Source: Diadophis punctatus similis
Lineage: Eukaryota; Chordata; Lepidosauria; Squamata; Dipsadidae
Reading direction: 5' to 3'
DNA length: 64,000 bases
NCBI GenBank assembly: GCA_023053685.1
Contig: JALIGW010000010.1
Location: 10,325,919 to 10,389,918 of the forward strand
Position numbers and translations under genes: made by a program. The notes under the pieces were generated by a model. It saw nothing but the letters and a program-made list of their open reading frames with translations, was not told where the DNA came from and ran no database searches. Numbering within the stretch: the first letter of the stretch is position 1; every line of letters starts with the position of its first letter. Shown here piece after piece: positions 47,170 to 59,152 of the stretch.

Positions 47170-47720
47170 TGCTGAAGTAGAAACTGGGAAACCATAACTT
47201 CTTGTCTTCTCTTACATCAGCATGAAAGTCAGCTGCCTGACTTTGGGCCAGTCACTTTCCCTTAGCAAGGGGGTCTTAGTGGCTGAGCAGTTAAGATGCT
47301 GATCTTATCAGTTGGAAAGTCAGCACCCCAGTTTCAAAACCTGAGCACCGTGCAATGGGGTGAGCTCCTGTCCTTGTCCCAGCTCCTGCCAACCTAGCAG
47401 TCTGAAAGCATGCAAATGTGGGTAGATAAATAGGTACCACTTCATTGGGAAGGTAAAGTGCTCTGTGTTGTCATGTTGGGCACATGACTATGGAATTGTC
47501 TTCGGACATTGCTGGCTCAATGGCCTTGAAACAAAGATGAGCACTGCCCCCTATAGTTGGCAATGATTAGCAGAGTAAAATCCACAGAGACTCCTTTACT
47601 TTCCCCCCACCCCTCTTAGCACAAATCAGCTTCTAGAGTTTTTGTGGGGGAAATAGGAGATAGGAACATAATGTATGCCACACTGAGTTGTACAAGATAA
47701 ATGTGGGATAGAAATATATA
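47170..47720 (+). mobile_element. MIR/CORE-type SINE remnant split by a younger SINE
   Basis: The left part has TGACTTTGGGCCAGTCACTT, a conserved block of MIR-like SINEs. The right part (47640-47720) has a MIR/L2-like tail (TGAGTTGTACAAGATAAATG, GGGATAGAAAT). The tRNA-derived SINE at 47265-47620 lies between them. Confidence 0.5.
47265..47620 (+). mobile_element. tRNA-derived squamate SINE
   Basis: The head has an A-box-like TTAGTGGCTGAGCAGTTAA (about 47277-47295) and a B-box-like GTTTCAAAACC (47331-47341), as expected for an internal Pol III promoter. The body contains CCAACCTAGCAGTCTGAAAG, GGGCACATGACTATGGAAT and GAGCACTGCCCCCTATAGT, then ACTCCTTTACTTT at the end. This is a known type of squamate tRNA SINE, whose family name I cannot fix. 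Confidence 0.75.
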
Positions 47721-48740
47721 GCAATAACAATAGAAAAAAAAGTACTGACACCTAAGTCTAGCTATAGTAATCATTTATTTTATCCTTTCTGGGCTAGTTA
47801 TCATTACTATTCATCTGGCTTTCTTCTTATTTGCATTTATTTGCTAAGTTCTTTGTGATGTTCCAGTTGTTCACAAACCATGTTCAGTTCATCCTTCATA
47901 AATCCATTAAATATATTTTATGTACCTTTGGCCATGGCTGCATAAATCAATAACAGTAGTTACACAAGTAATTGTATGAGTTATCATATTAGAATTTTTT
48001 TTATTTCATCAGTCTCATGGTTGTTAGGAGGAATTGCCTTTGAGAAACTTCAAATCTTCTTCCAGTCGTGAGATTCCTGGGGCATGGGCTCAAAGTTCAT
48101 CAAAGTCTGTTAAGAAACAAAATCTACACTGAAGGATTGTGTGAAGCTTCAAAAGCCATATTAAAACAATGAACCATCAGGCAAGGTATCTCCTTGAAGC
48201 AAAATTACAAAAGCAATCTGGTCCAAAGCCTAGAGCTTTTGAATAGGACAATTTACTTTGCACCATGCATAAGCAAACCAAAACATGAGAAATTGGCTAG
48301 ACTTTGTGATCAAGCCCATCATCGCATCAGGTTAAGTGAAGCAATGAAGCTGTATTATCTCCACCTTCCAAAACAACATCCAGAGATGGTGTACCCAATG
48401 TTTAGTGAATGATACTATTACCATTTATAAAATTAGGTCTTTGAATTTTTTATTCTTACCTTTATTAGCAACATTTCATCTGATTTTATTAACTTCTTCT
48501 TTCTTCTGAAGTTATGATGATGAATTCTGGAGTTCATATTTCTGTTAATTAATTACATTTTTGTATATTTGTTTGTTTCACTGAGCTTACAGTTGATTAC
48601 ACCACTGTTGAATGGAAAGCTAAGCATTGCATAATGTCTACAGATAGTGCTGCTTCAAGGATTTTGCAGCGTTCTGCTTTATAAGCAAAATATATTGAGT
48701 TCAGATCACACTAAATTATAAAATCAACACAGATGTTTTT
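47721..48740. other. unassigned sequence
   Basis: Mostly AT-rich. A 72-codon frame (48194-48412) has no recognisable motif or support. Confidence 0.5.
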
Positions 48741-49370
48741 CAATTTAATTTAATTTAATTTAATTTAATTAAAAGTTCTTATAGGCCACCCAATCCCGTA
48801 GGACTCAGGGAGGCGTACAACAAGAATAAGAACAATATACATCATACATAAATTTTAAAAACATTTCGTAATTTTAAAAAGAACATTCATTCATGGGGGA
48901 ATCCGATCTTCACCCCGCCTGCCAGAAGAGCCATGTTTTTACGGCTTTGCAGAAGGCCAGTAGAGTGGGGATAGTCCGGATCTCTGGTGGGAATTGGTTC
49001 CTGAGAGATGGGGCTCCCACAGAGAAGGCTGTCCCCCGTGGACCCACCAACTGACATTGTTTGGCTGATGGGACCCACTCTGAGGAGGCCCACTCTGTGG
49101 TACCTAACTGGTCATAGGGAGGTATGTGGTAGGATGCGGTCCCGGAGGTAACATGGCCCTGAGCCATGTAGGGCTTTAAAGGTCAAAACCAACACCTTAA
49201 ATTGCGACCGCAGACTAATAGGCAACCAATGCAGCTGGCGGAGAATGGGTGTTACGTGGGTGTATCTTGGCACACCCACCACGGCTCGCGCAGCTACATT
49301 CTGTACCAATTGCAGTCTCCGGATGCTCTTTGAGGGTAGCCCCATGTAGAGCGCGTTACAGTAGTCTGTA
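48741..49370 (-). mobile_element. L2-like LINE 3' end
   Basis: (TTTAA)n with GTTCTTATAGGCCACCCAAT, then the last part of ORF2 on the minus strand: KSIRRLQLVQNVAARAVVGV, PILRQLHWLPISLRSQFKV and FKALHGSGPCYLRDRILPH. The last 75 or so residues continue in another frame (49093-48887). It is the same subfamily as 61250-62123. Confidence 0.85.
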
Positions 49371-50307
49371 CAATTGTACTGATTGTACTGATTTTCTCAG
49401 TTCTTCTTGAAGGACAATTTGCCCTTCCTATAAAGTATTTTCTTGATGCCATCATTTTCAGCAAATACTGCTGTGCCCTACATTGCATGTAATTCAAGGG
49501 AAAAGAGAACATCTGGCAACAGCTATTAAATTATCTTCTTCTTCTTTAAAATGTGAGAAGTGGCCTAGACACACCTAATACTGACCAATATCATGGCATA
49601 AAAATGTATTAAATCCACATTTAAAAAGAAACAATGTCACCCATGATAAAACAACTTTCACTGTGCAGCTGGCTATAAATATATTGGGCATTGATATTAA
49701 TTTGCAATGGTGGGTTGCTAGATTGTTTGGAAAACAGCTTAATTAACTAAGTGAGGTGTAAAGGTTATGCTGAAAGTTGGAAAAAACAGAACACCACAAA
49801 CTGAGGAGAGATATGTAGTTCTTTTTGCAATGTACAGAATTTAATACATGAATGGATGGAAAAGTAATGCAACCTTAGTTGTTTTCTGATATATTCTGGT
49901 ATCTGTTATGGCACATCAGCTGTCTATTGTGGAAATCAAATTTCTAACAAAATTGTGTCATTTATTCATAACAATTTGATTCAAATGCAGGCAAAAGATT
50001 ATAAATATTTTTAGATTTAATTTTCCTAATGATTTTACTCACTGTATTACATTTAGGATCAATATGTTTCTCCTTGTACCATATTTTTGCTTTTATGTTC
50101 AGATGTATGTATGGCTCAAGTTCTCAAGGATATTGGGTCATAATGATCCAACCTCATTCCTCAGTGGATTGTTGTCGATTGCTATGAAAACAGAAAAAGG
50201 GGAAAGGGGGAAAAAGAACAAAATCCCAAACTGTTGCTTTCTGGAAGAAAAAATTATGATGATGGTTGATAGCTGCCTGTTGATTGTGACAAAAAAGGAG
50301 GGAGGGG
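49371..50307. other. unassigned AT-rich sequence
   Basis: No coding signal or repeat family recognised. Confidence 0.5.
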
Positions 50308-50393
50308 GGGAAGGAAGGAAGGAAGGAAGGAAGGAAGGAAGGAAGGAAGGAAGGAAGGAAGGAAGGAAGGAAGGAAGGAAGGAAGGAAGGAAG
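50308..50393. repeat. (GGAA)n microsatellite
   Basis: About 21 units. The Lys/Glu/Gly/Arg frame across it is an artefact. GGAA arrays can bind ETS factors, but nothing here shows use. Confidence 0.93.
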
Positions 50394-50619
50394 GAGGATG
50401 CATTGTTTTCTAAAAAAAATACATACAACAAAATATAGTCCAAATGTTTAGGATTATATTCCTCCTTTTCCAAATTTCATCTCTTTTTAGAAGAGAACTA
50501 AAATTAAATTATAATTATTTTGGTGTACTCATGCCATTATAAGTATCCTTTAACAGCAGTGCTGAATTATAAAACAATGAAACTCAGATGGTTTATCATT
50601 GAGATAGTTGTAATCTTGT

Positions 50620-51900
50620 AATGGTATGGGGAATGACTTTGGGGGATAGAGCCACAGGCTAGCTGACCAGCATGCAAAAGTATCTCAATCCACAGAAGCC
50701 GAGGCAGTGTGAGAAGCATTTTGGAAAGGACAACTCCAAGGGATGGGCTGCACCTCATGAAAACAGGGAAAAATATACTCAGAAAAAGACTGGCCCAACT
50801 CATCAGAAGGGCTTTAAACTAAAATTGGGGTGTGTGTGACCAATCTTTAGAATCTCTAGAACACAAAACCAACCATAAATCCCAAGAAAACAAATCAAAC
50901 AATGAGGTAGGGAGTTATGAGAAAAAAAGAAAAACTCAAGCAACAACTAAGAGATGCAGGAACCATACCCAGACACAGACATAAAAGTCTTAAATGCTTA
51001 TATACAAATGCTCAAAGCTTGGGGAACAAACAGGGTGAACTAGAAGCAATAGTACACAAGGGTAGGTATGACATAGTTGCCATTACAGTAACCTGGTGGG
51101 ACGATGGATGGATACAAATTGTTCAAAAGAAACAGATCAACAAAAAAGGAGGTGGAATTACACTATATGTGAGAAATCACTACATATCCAAAGAAATACA
51201 CATGCTCAAAGATTTTTATCCAGAATGGAAATCTTTTAGCCCTCCAGAATATATATGGGTCAATATAAAAGGGGGGGGAGTGATATTGCCATAGGTGTAT
51301 ATTACAGGCCACCCAACCAATCAGAAGAAATAGATGAACTCTTTGCCAACCAGTTAACAAATGTATGTAGGAAGCATACCACAGTAGTAATGGGAGACTT
51401 TAAGCATCCAGATATCAACTGGGAGACCAACTCTGCAGTGACTGGGAGATCAAACAGATTCCTAACCAACTAGCCAACAACTTTATAATCCAAAAGGTAG
51501 AGGAGGGAACTAGAAGTAAAGCTATACTGGACCTAATTCTTACTAATAGAGAAGAAGTGATAGAGGGAGTAGAAGTTGCCGGAATGTTGGGTGAAAATGA
51601 CCCCGTCATACTGGAATTCAATATAATTCAAACATAAGCAATAGAAAATAATCCAACCAGTGATTTTAACAAACTCAGAGAGAGCATAGGAGCTGATTTT
51701 AACAAATTCAGAAACTCTGAAAAATGCAATCATAAAAGCCCAGTCCAGCACAATACCACTGAAAAAGAAAAACAAGAAATTCAAGAAGAAGCCAGCATGG
51801 CTGCACAAAGATCTCTCTGACAAACTGAAACACAAAAAGGACAAGCACAAAAAATGGAAAGAGGGACACATAACTAGAAATAAAAATTAAAATAAGCAAG
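50620..51900 (+). pseudogene. CR1 LINE: ORF1 end and ORF2 endonuclease
   Basis: At about 50735-50820 the plus strand reads the ORF1 C-terminus (GLHLMKTGK ... LAQLIRRALN), the end of the CR1 esterase-like ORF1. ORF2 follows with its APE-type endonuclease: LKCLYTNAQSLGNKQGELEA, DIVAITVTWWDD (usual Glu of the TETWW block replaced by Val), GGGITLYVRN, then IGVYYRPPNQSEEID and VVMGDFKHPDINWE. Frames 50917-51294 and 51255-51473 differ by one shift. RT is absent apart from a degraded stretch to about 51900. The endonuclease would nick the target. The lost Glu would inactivate it. Confidence 0.85.
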
Positions 51901-51999
51901 AAAATTGTAAGAGACCTATCTGACCTTGACTATTTAAAAAGGAATCATTTCACCCAGTTCCATCCACTGTTCATTTACAGTACTCCTGTGCGTTCTTTG

Positions 52000-52633
52000 T
52001 TGTCTTGGCTGTCCCAGGTTCACAGCAGCCATTTTTGGCTGCCTCTTCTCCTCATTGTGAAGGAAAGGGGGGAAAAACTGGAACAAGCAGGAGAGATTGC
52101 GACTCTCCGTGACCTGAAGGGCTCCCCTCTTTTCTTCATCACCCCTCCAGGGTGGCTTTAACTCCTTTCGGAGCCTTCTAACATGGAGAACTCAGCATGG
52201 GAGCGCGGAGACCAGCTCCTCATGTTTGATATTGCCGTGACATCAGCTGGATGTCGCAGTTGTCAGGATGTTGATGGCCTGCTTGCAGGGCCCTCAGGTA
52301 ATCCAGTGCAGGGCATGGTGGGAAGCTCCACACCCACTGCCTTGGTTTGTGTTCCAACCCCCCACTGCCTTGCTTTGTGGCCGCCGCACTGGTGCGTCAC
52401 TCAATCTCCTGCTCCATTGCGGCATCAAACAAGGAAAAGAAGTGGTGAAGAATGAAGAAGAACAAAGTGAGGCAATAGGGGGGTGAAGGATGAAGCAGTG
52501 CAGGCTGCCATGGAGAGCATGGCTGGTGCAGCCACCATGAGGTGGGATGAGTGAGAGAGTGAGAGAACAATCTGATCAAACATCTGTATGTGAGAAGAGA
52601 AAGAGAGAAAGGGGGAGGGAGGGAGGGAGAGGT

Positions 52634-52725
<92 letters not shown>

Positions 52726-52935
52726 GTTTGATCAGATCATTCTCTCACTCTCTCACCCCACCTCATGGTGGTGGTGCCAGCCATGCTGTCCACAGCAGCC
52801 ATGGACGGGGGCACCCAGCTGTGGAGGGTCTTGTGATAAAAAAAATAAGACCTCCTCGAAAATAAGCCTGAGTGCTTATTTTGGGACCCAAAAGAAAATA
52901 AGACTGGCTCTTATTTTCAGGAAAACATGGTATTT
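52000..52935. mobile_element. foldback/MITE with AAAATAAGAC end
   Basis: The right end has GACCTCCTCGAAAATAAGCC ... AAGAAAATAAGACTGGCTC, then TTTTCAGGAAAACATGGTA, a recognisable MITE terminus in squamates. The left end is not found. The interior includes an inverted repeat around a (GA)n loop (52510-52805) and a GC-richer part with a 90-codon frame (52183-52455) of unknown origin, with a possible donor CAG|GTAATC after 42 codons. Confidence 0.5.
52510..52805. repeat. inverted repeat with (GA)n in its loop
   Basis: The arms contain GGTGGGATGAGTGAGAGAGT and its near inverse, CATGGCTGGTGCAGCCACCA and its near inverse, and GATCAAACA against TGTTTGATC. About 80 bases of (GA)n (52639-52721) fill the loop. 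Confidence 0.82.
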
Positions 52936-53097
52936 CATCTCTAATTACTAAGCTGTAGTCTACTGTTTGTTCTCTGGGGCTTGAAGTGTTTGTGTGTTTA
53001 CCAAACATCATCAGAAAATTGCTTCTGTGAAAGAAGCTTTGTGATTATCCAGTAAGCATTTAAAAGGTTTACAGAAACCAATTTGTATTAACAGATT

Positions 53098-53163
53098 AAC
53101 AGAGTTGGAAGGGACCTTGTAGGTCATCTAGGCCAACCCCCCCCCCCGCTCAAGCAGGAGAAA
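53098..53163 (-). mobile_element. CR1 3'-terminal fragment
   Basis: AGTTGGAAGGGACCTTGTAG, then a C-run, then GCTCAAGCAGGAG. This is the last 65 or so bases of CR1, heavily truncated. Confidence 0.8.
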
Positions 53164-53955
53164 GCACAGGAGAAAGCACACTTGTTATTGTGTTCGATGT
53201 TCATAAATATGTTGTTAATAATCCACTTCTTTTTAATGGGCAGGAAGAGGAACCTTAGATAAGTGCAGACTGCAGCAGGAATTAGAGGGGGAGCAGCAGG
53301 GAGGAGAGAGAGCCAGCAGCAGCATGGGGCAGCACAGAGAGCTAGAGCCTGAGACCACTCCAGAGAGCAATGGGGAAAGTGACAGTAGAGCTGAGTGGAG
53401 GGCTTAGTGGAGCAGACCAAACAGTGGAGCTGAGATGACCAGAAAGCTGCACGGCCAGCCGAGAGAGCTGACCAGAACAGGGACAAGGCTGAAAAGACCC
53501 AAGCACCGAAGGACAGAAGAGAGGTGGCAGAGAAAACAAGAGGCCGAAGCAGCGAGTGATGGAAGTGAAGGCAACAAATTAAGCCTGAGGTTCCAATAGG
53601 CAGGGAGGGAAGACCCCAGTAGAGAATAAAAATAAATGCAGGACAGAAAATAAAAGATAAATAAATAGGCAAATAATAAGGACAAGAGTGGAAAATTAGA
53701 AATCAAGGAAGAATAGGATGAATAAAGATCAATCAAAAAAATAAGGCAAATCTTAAATAATAAGATAGGGGGAACTGGAGCTCAATAACTTTTTAAAAAT
53801 ATAGGGAAGAAAGGGATAAATAAAGCTAACATAATAGTAAGCAAGTAAAATAAATAACAAGGTATAAAAACAAGCACAAAAACGCAGAAAAAAGGATAGG
53901 AAAAAAAGGTACAAAACCTTTTACCTTAAAAGAACCAGCAAAAAGAAACAAACTC

Positions 53956-54225
53956 ATGGAACAGGTGACTGATACTATTGTGGTATGCAATATATGTTCC
54001 ATGTATGTGCTTATGCCCAAACAACACCCAAATTATACATATATTAATTTTAAGCTATGTGAACTACTAGAGGAAAAAGTAAGGGATCTAGAAGCAGCTC
54101 TTGCCAAACTCCAACCTACGCATGAAAGCTATGCCCAAATTGAACCAAATAATAAACAAATAACTCCCAGAGGATTTGTCCCTGCTGATAAACCCTTGGA
54201 GGAATATAAATGGAGATGTCACACA
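53956..54225 (+). pseudogene. possible LINE ORF1 N-terminus (CR1-like)
   Basis: A 90-codon frame that starts MEQVTDTIVVCNICSMYVL and has a CX2C pair, then a heptad-like stretch LCELLEEKVRDLEAALAKLQ. CR1-type ORF1 proteins often start with a zinc-binding segment followed by a coiled coil, and CR1 fragments lie on both sides, so I favour that reading. A purine-rich, GC-moderate leader (about 53230-53955) lies upstream. The frame stops at 54225, and an L1 begins at 54363. Identification is tentative. Confidence 0.4.
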
Positions 54226-55564
54226 TAGAAAGAAACACAATAATCAAAGATAGAAGCAGGACACATCTAACAAACCCCTGCTGCTCAATCTAACCCAATC
54301 AGAAGCAGCCCCATTAAAACTGAGCAACTGATTTCTCCCCCTAGTTGAAAATGCGCAGACCCGGGGACTTCCGGTGGTGTAGTCTGAGCGGTGCATGCTG
54401 TGGGAGCTTGCTCCAAACTCACAGCACGGATTTCTGCGGTCCGGAGCCCAATCGGGGCATCACAGATCCTGAAGAGATCTGCGAAACTACAGGGGATACT
54501 CTGGAGTGTGTATAGATGTGAAGCAGACATCTATTCACTCAGGAGAACTTCCCCCGAAACTGGCCGGAAAAAACCAGCTCTTTTTGACAGGTCCGGAGCG
54601 AAGACAGCCACACAGCAGGAAGCAAAAGAGTGGATTCTATAGCGAAGATCAGAAGAAAATTAATTCTTGAGACTATTTGAAGAGTTTGATAGAAATGCAA
54701 AAGAGTGAGTGGGAAGATCGTAGCTGTGAACAGGGAACAAGAGGTGTTTGACTGTGACAAAGCTGAAACTGAATGCAGAGTGACAGCTCACAAACGTGGA
54801 GTCTAAATGACAGTGGTGAGAGAGATAATTTCAGATTTCTTTTCTACAGAAGAAATAAATTGCTATTCATCTTTTGATTGGAACACTTGCTGATTTATGG
54901 ATTTAAATTTTGTGAGGAGTGAATTTTAAACAACAGAGAAGATAGAAGTGAAAGTGAGTGAGATACTTCCGGCAGAAAAGCAATTAAAGAAAGTGGATTG
55001 TAACTAACCAAGGGAGAGAAAGAAAGAAGCATACAGTACTGGATTATGAAATAGCTTGATATTTGACTCAAGAAAAACTTGGGGATATTTGGACTTCACA
55101 AATTAGGATAACAAACAGAAAAAGTGAACGACTGATAGGAGGAAGAATATTCCAAATGAGCTGCAGCACAAAAGGAAGAACAGTGAAACTGATATGTGAC
55201 TAAACAAAATTGCTGCTACAATTGATTGAACTTCTATGGATAAGAAACTGTTAATGGATGGATAAGTAATATATCTCTTCTAGACCTTCTTCCTTTTGCA
55301 TATATTGTTTCATATATATTATATACCCATTTGAATATTGATCTACTATATTTTAAGGTGATATAATAACCAAATGAGATTAAATATTGAGTAATTTAGT
55401 TAATCAAATAATTAATTGATAACTGTTGTAAGAAACTATAGAGAAATATTATACTAGTATACTAGTATACTAGTATATAATATAGAGAATTGTTAGATAA
55501 ATTATAATATAGGTAAAGATTTAGTAAACAAGATAAGTTATAGTGACAATGTTATAGAATATTT

Positions 55565-55788
55565 TAATATATAGAATAGAATAGAATAGAATAGAATAGA
55601 ATAGAATAGAATAGAATAGAATAGAATAGAATAGAATAGAATAGAATTCTTTATTGGCCAAGTGTGATTGGACACACAAGGAATTTGTCTTTGGTGCATA
55701 TACTCTCAGTGTACATAAAAGAAAAGATACATTTGTCAAGAATCATGAGGTACAACACTTAATTATTGTCATAGGGTACAAATAAGCA
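55565..55788 (-). mobile_element. (AATAG)n and CR1/L3-like LINE tail
   Basis: About fifteen GAATA units adjoin AATTCTTTATTGGCCAAGTG and GATTGGACACACAAGGAATT. This LINE 3' end with an AATAG tract is reported as a source of that microsatellite in snakes. A second tail of this type, with almost no AATAG, is at 60890. Confidence 0.82.
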
Positions 55789-55832
55789 ATTATATGAATG
55801 TTACTTGGGATAGAATAGTACAAAAATTGAGA

Positions 55833-56959
55833 ATGATGAGCACAAATATAGTAACAAAAACAGGGAAGAAAACAACATCAAACCCAGTTATAGCTTCTCC
55901 TGCATCTTCCGCACAAAGATCAATTGATAGTATGTTGGGAGCTGAAAAAACAGGTTCAGTAATTAATATGCAAAGCATGCATTTAATGATACAAAACATA
56001 CAGGAAACCATTGCCCAAACACAATAATCTGTAACAAAAACACAAAAGACTATTACAGATAATCATGAGGAAACAAAAACATATCATAAAGGAATTAAAA
56101 TGGAGATGGGTGAAATGAAAGGGGACATAAAATATGAATGTCAAGATTGAAAAAATTCAAAACAACATAACAGAAAATGAATGTAAAATAAAAATATTTG
56201 AAACAAAAATGGAACAGACAGATAAAAAAGTAGAAACTATGGAGCAAAAATTAACAATTATTGACGAAGGACGTGAAGAGTCCATTACATGTTTAGAATT
56301 GGAGAAAGCCTCCTATTATTTAAGATTCCAGAATATTGAAGAAGATAGAGAAGAAAATATAGGCGAAAAGATGGCAGGAATATTAGCACAAATAATGCAG
56401 AGTGATAAGCAAGAAATAATAAGAGAAATAGATGAGGTCTATAGAGTCCATACTAATTACATAAGGAGGCATAGATTACCAAAAGAAATACACATAAAAT
56501 TCACAAAAAGAGTAATTAGAGATAGTATTTATAAAAAAAACTAGAGAAGAAACATTTACCTACAAAGGAAGAGATATAATAGTATTAAAGCAGATCCCAA
56601 GACAGGTTAGGAATTTCAGAAGGCAGTATCACTTTTTAATATCCCAACTGACAAAACAAAAGAAACCATTTAGATGGCTGATGCCAGAGGGCCTTTTAGT
56701 AACATAGCAAGGAAAGAAAGTTAAAATAGATTCAACTGAGAAAGCTCATGAGTGTTACGAACAATACTTTGCGATGGAAGGTGAAGAAGAGAGTAAAGAA
56801 GATAGTAAGAAAGAATTGGAAGGTCAAGAGGAGGAAGTGATAGAGGAAAGAGAGACAGTCAGAGGAGAAAAAAGAACACAGGAGAAAGAAAAAATAGAAC
56901 AAGAAGGAAGTACAAGAAGAGTACTAAGAGAAACTAGAACAAGGAAACAATACAAATAA
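55833..56959 (+). pseudogene. L1 ORF1p, frameshifted
   Basis: Starts MMSTNIVTKTGKKTTSNP and stops at 56027. The coiled coil resumes in another frame (56134-56544: IQNNITENECKIKIFETKMEQ). The RRM-type part follows with EKASYYLRFQNIEEDREENI and EVYRVHTNYIRRHRLPKEIHI. After another shift, DIIVLKQIPRQVRNFRRQYHF and an acidic tail end at 56959. An in-frame TAG lies in the C-terminal domain. It is an RNA-binding LINE protein remnant of a different L1 subfamily from 42441-43562, with low similarity by eye. Confidence 0.8.
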
Positions 56960-57576
56960 AAAATGGGAGAAGAATCTAAATTGATATGGATATATGGAAG
57001 AAATGGATATTGAAATGAATTAGAAATGTATTAAAAATATGTAATTTAAAATTAACTTAAATGATAAGTATAGGAAAGAAATATAGGCCAATCGGGTGCT
57101 ATAATCTATACAAGAACTGTGTTTCCTACTGATATATGTTTGTAAGTTATATAATGTCTTTGTCAAGTATGAACTTCTAAGCCAGCAGTTCTCAACCTGG
57201 GGGTCACGACCCCTTTGGGGGTTGAACGACTGTTTCACAGGGGTCGCCTAAGGTGGGCTCCCTTGAGGTCATAATTGGGGGACTCCCCTGTACAGGTGTG
57301 CGCGCTTCCTCTGCAGCGGAGTGCTCTGCACGCGCCCAGAGGGACTCTTGACTGCCAGCTGCAGAGCCCGCCTCTCCGTCATGTTGCCGTCCGTCCTTTT
57401 CTGCAGCGGAGGAAGAGCCCAGGCGGACTTGCAAGGCGGGGCTTGGGTGGCTTGGGATCCTCCTGCTTTCCTTCCTGCGGCTCCTCTCCACCCCGGAGAT
57501 GGTGCCTTTCCCTCCCCCATGCCCGGGGGGACCCTCTCCAAAGCCGGCCCTGCGCCCCGGGCGCGCCGTTGCACAC

Positions 57577-57672
57577 CTTGTAAACATCGCTGTAAGTGCT
57601 GGAGCCGATGCGCTGGATGAGCTCATAGCACAGCTGCTGGTCCTGCAGTGAGACATCCCACAAGGTGCTCAT
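57577..57672 (-). pseudogene. captured MAP4K-like first exon, copy 1
   Basis: A 32-codon segment on the minus strand: MSTLWDVSLQDQQLCYELIQ, then RIGSSTYSDVYK. It ends at AAG|GTGTGC, a donor-like phase-0 site. The words DVSLQD, YELIQRIG and TYSDVYK match the N-terminus and glycine-rich loop of germinal-centre kinases, with MAP4K2 closest in my view. The loop glycines are partly lost (GSSTYS in place of a GxGxYG pattern). Intron-like sequence follows the donor, so capture was of genomic DNA. It is inverted to copy 2, 86 bases away. No full kinase is encoded. Confidence 0.6.
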
Positions 57673-57758
57673 GATCCCCTCACCCAGCCGCCGCGCTCAG
57701 TCGCTGCTGGCCCTGGCTGCGCCGTCCGGCCCTGGCTCAGCAGCTGGGCGAGTGGACC

Positions 57759-57854
57759 ATGAGCACCTTGCGGGACGTCTTGCTGCAGGACCCATGGCTG
57801 CGCTATGAGCTCATCCAGCACATCGGCTCCAGCACTTACTGCGACATTTACAAG
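57759..57854 (+). pseudogene. captured MAP4K-like first exon, copy 2
   Basis: The plus-strand counterpart: MSTLRDVLLQDPWLRYELIQ, then HIGSSTYCDIYK, with donor AAG|GTGCGC at 57855. By eye there are about 16 mismatches to copy 1 over about 148 aligned bases that include the start of the intron. The two copies therefore diverged well before the present insertion or were captured from paralogues. Bases upstream of both ATGs also align. A transcript crossing both would fold into a long hairpin. Confidence 0.6.
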
Positions 57855-58496
57855 GTGCGCAATGGCGTGCCCGGGGCGCATGGCCGGCTTTGGAGAGGGT
57901 CCCCCGGGCACGCTTGGGGAGCGATCCTGGCTGGGGTGGGAGGATCCCCCAGGAGGGAGAAGGGGGGAGAGAGAGCAGGGGGAGGGGGTTTCTAATCGGG
58001 GGTCCCTATGACTGGCAGCCACCCCTTTTTCTTCCAGCTCTACCCTCTTCCTGTTGGGCAACTTCTCCAAAGCGCACTTTTGGAGACGCGCAATGGAGAG
58101 CAAGGAGTCATGGATGGGATCGCTGCGCCATGGTGGGGATTTGCAGTCCTCCATCTCCCGGGTGGGGTATGGATCAGACTGGGGAAGGGGTGCAGAGGGG
58201 TGGGAGAGAAGCAGGAAATTGTGGCGGGGTTCCAGGGTTGCTCTCTTCAGGGTGTGTCCGGGTCTCTTGGGGCCAGCCCTTTTTTTTGCACTGGTAACTT
58301 TCTCCAAAGGGTTGCCCCCAAGCAGAGGGTGCCTTTTGGAGAAGGTGAGGCGAGGGTGGGGTGGGCAGGTTTGGCTGGCTGGCTGGCTGGTTCCCCGGCC
58401 AAGGTCGGCTCTGTGGAGCAGGCTGGCTTTGCTACAAGTGTAGGCAGGGCGGGCAGGATCCCCTCCCTGCTCACTCCACTTTCCTGGAGTGACTGA

Positions 58497-59060
<564 letters not shown>

Positions 59061-59152
59061 TGCGCTTATTTGTCCGGGTTGACAGAGAGTTTGGCACTTG
59101 TGCGGATCTTGCGGTGCTGAGGGCTTGGAAAGAGGGAAGAAGAGAAAAGAGA

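Larger units (their letters stand above)
54363..57140 (+). mobile_element. L1 5' half (5'UTR and ORF1) without ORF2
   Basis: Begins GGGGACTTCCGGTGG, the same type of 5' start as the L1 at 44253, so the 5' end is complete. A long 5'UTR is followed by a broken ORF1 (55833-56959). About 180 bases after the ORF1 stop it meets a chromovirus LTR. No endonuclease sequence is seen in that interval. It may be a second ORF1-only element or an L1 cut by the LTR insertion. A LINE tail with (AATAG)n has inserted into the 5'UTR end. Confidence 0.75.

Noticed and set aside
48194..48412. 72-codon frame in otherwise unassigned DNA
   Set aside because: No motif, no good start context and no neighbouring support. 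Such a length is expected by chance in AT-rich DNA.
50308..50393. CRISPR-like or minisatellite array
   Set aside because: Units are 4 bases with no spacers. A plain microsatellite. No CRISPR array was seen anywhere in the window.
52183..52455. Possible captured exon (90 codons) with a donor-like CAG|GTAATC
   Set aside because: No signal peptide or known motif, and the surrounding element is not delimited on the left. Kept only as a note within the MITE entry.
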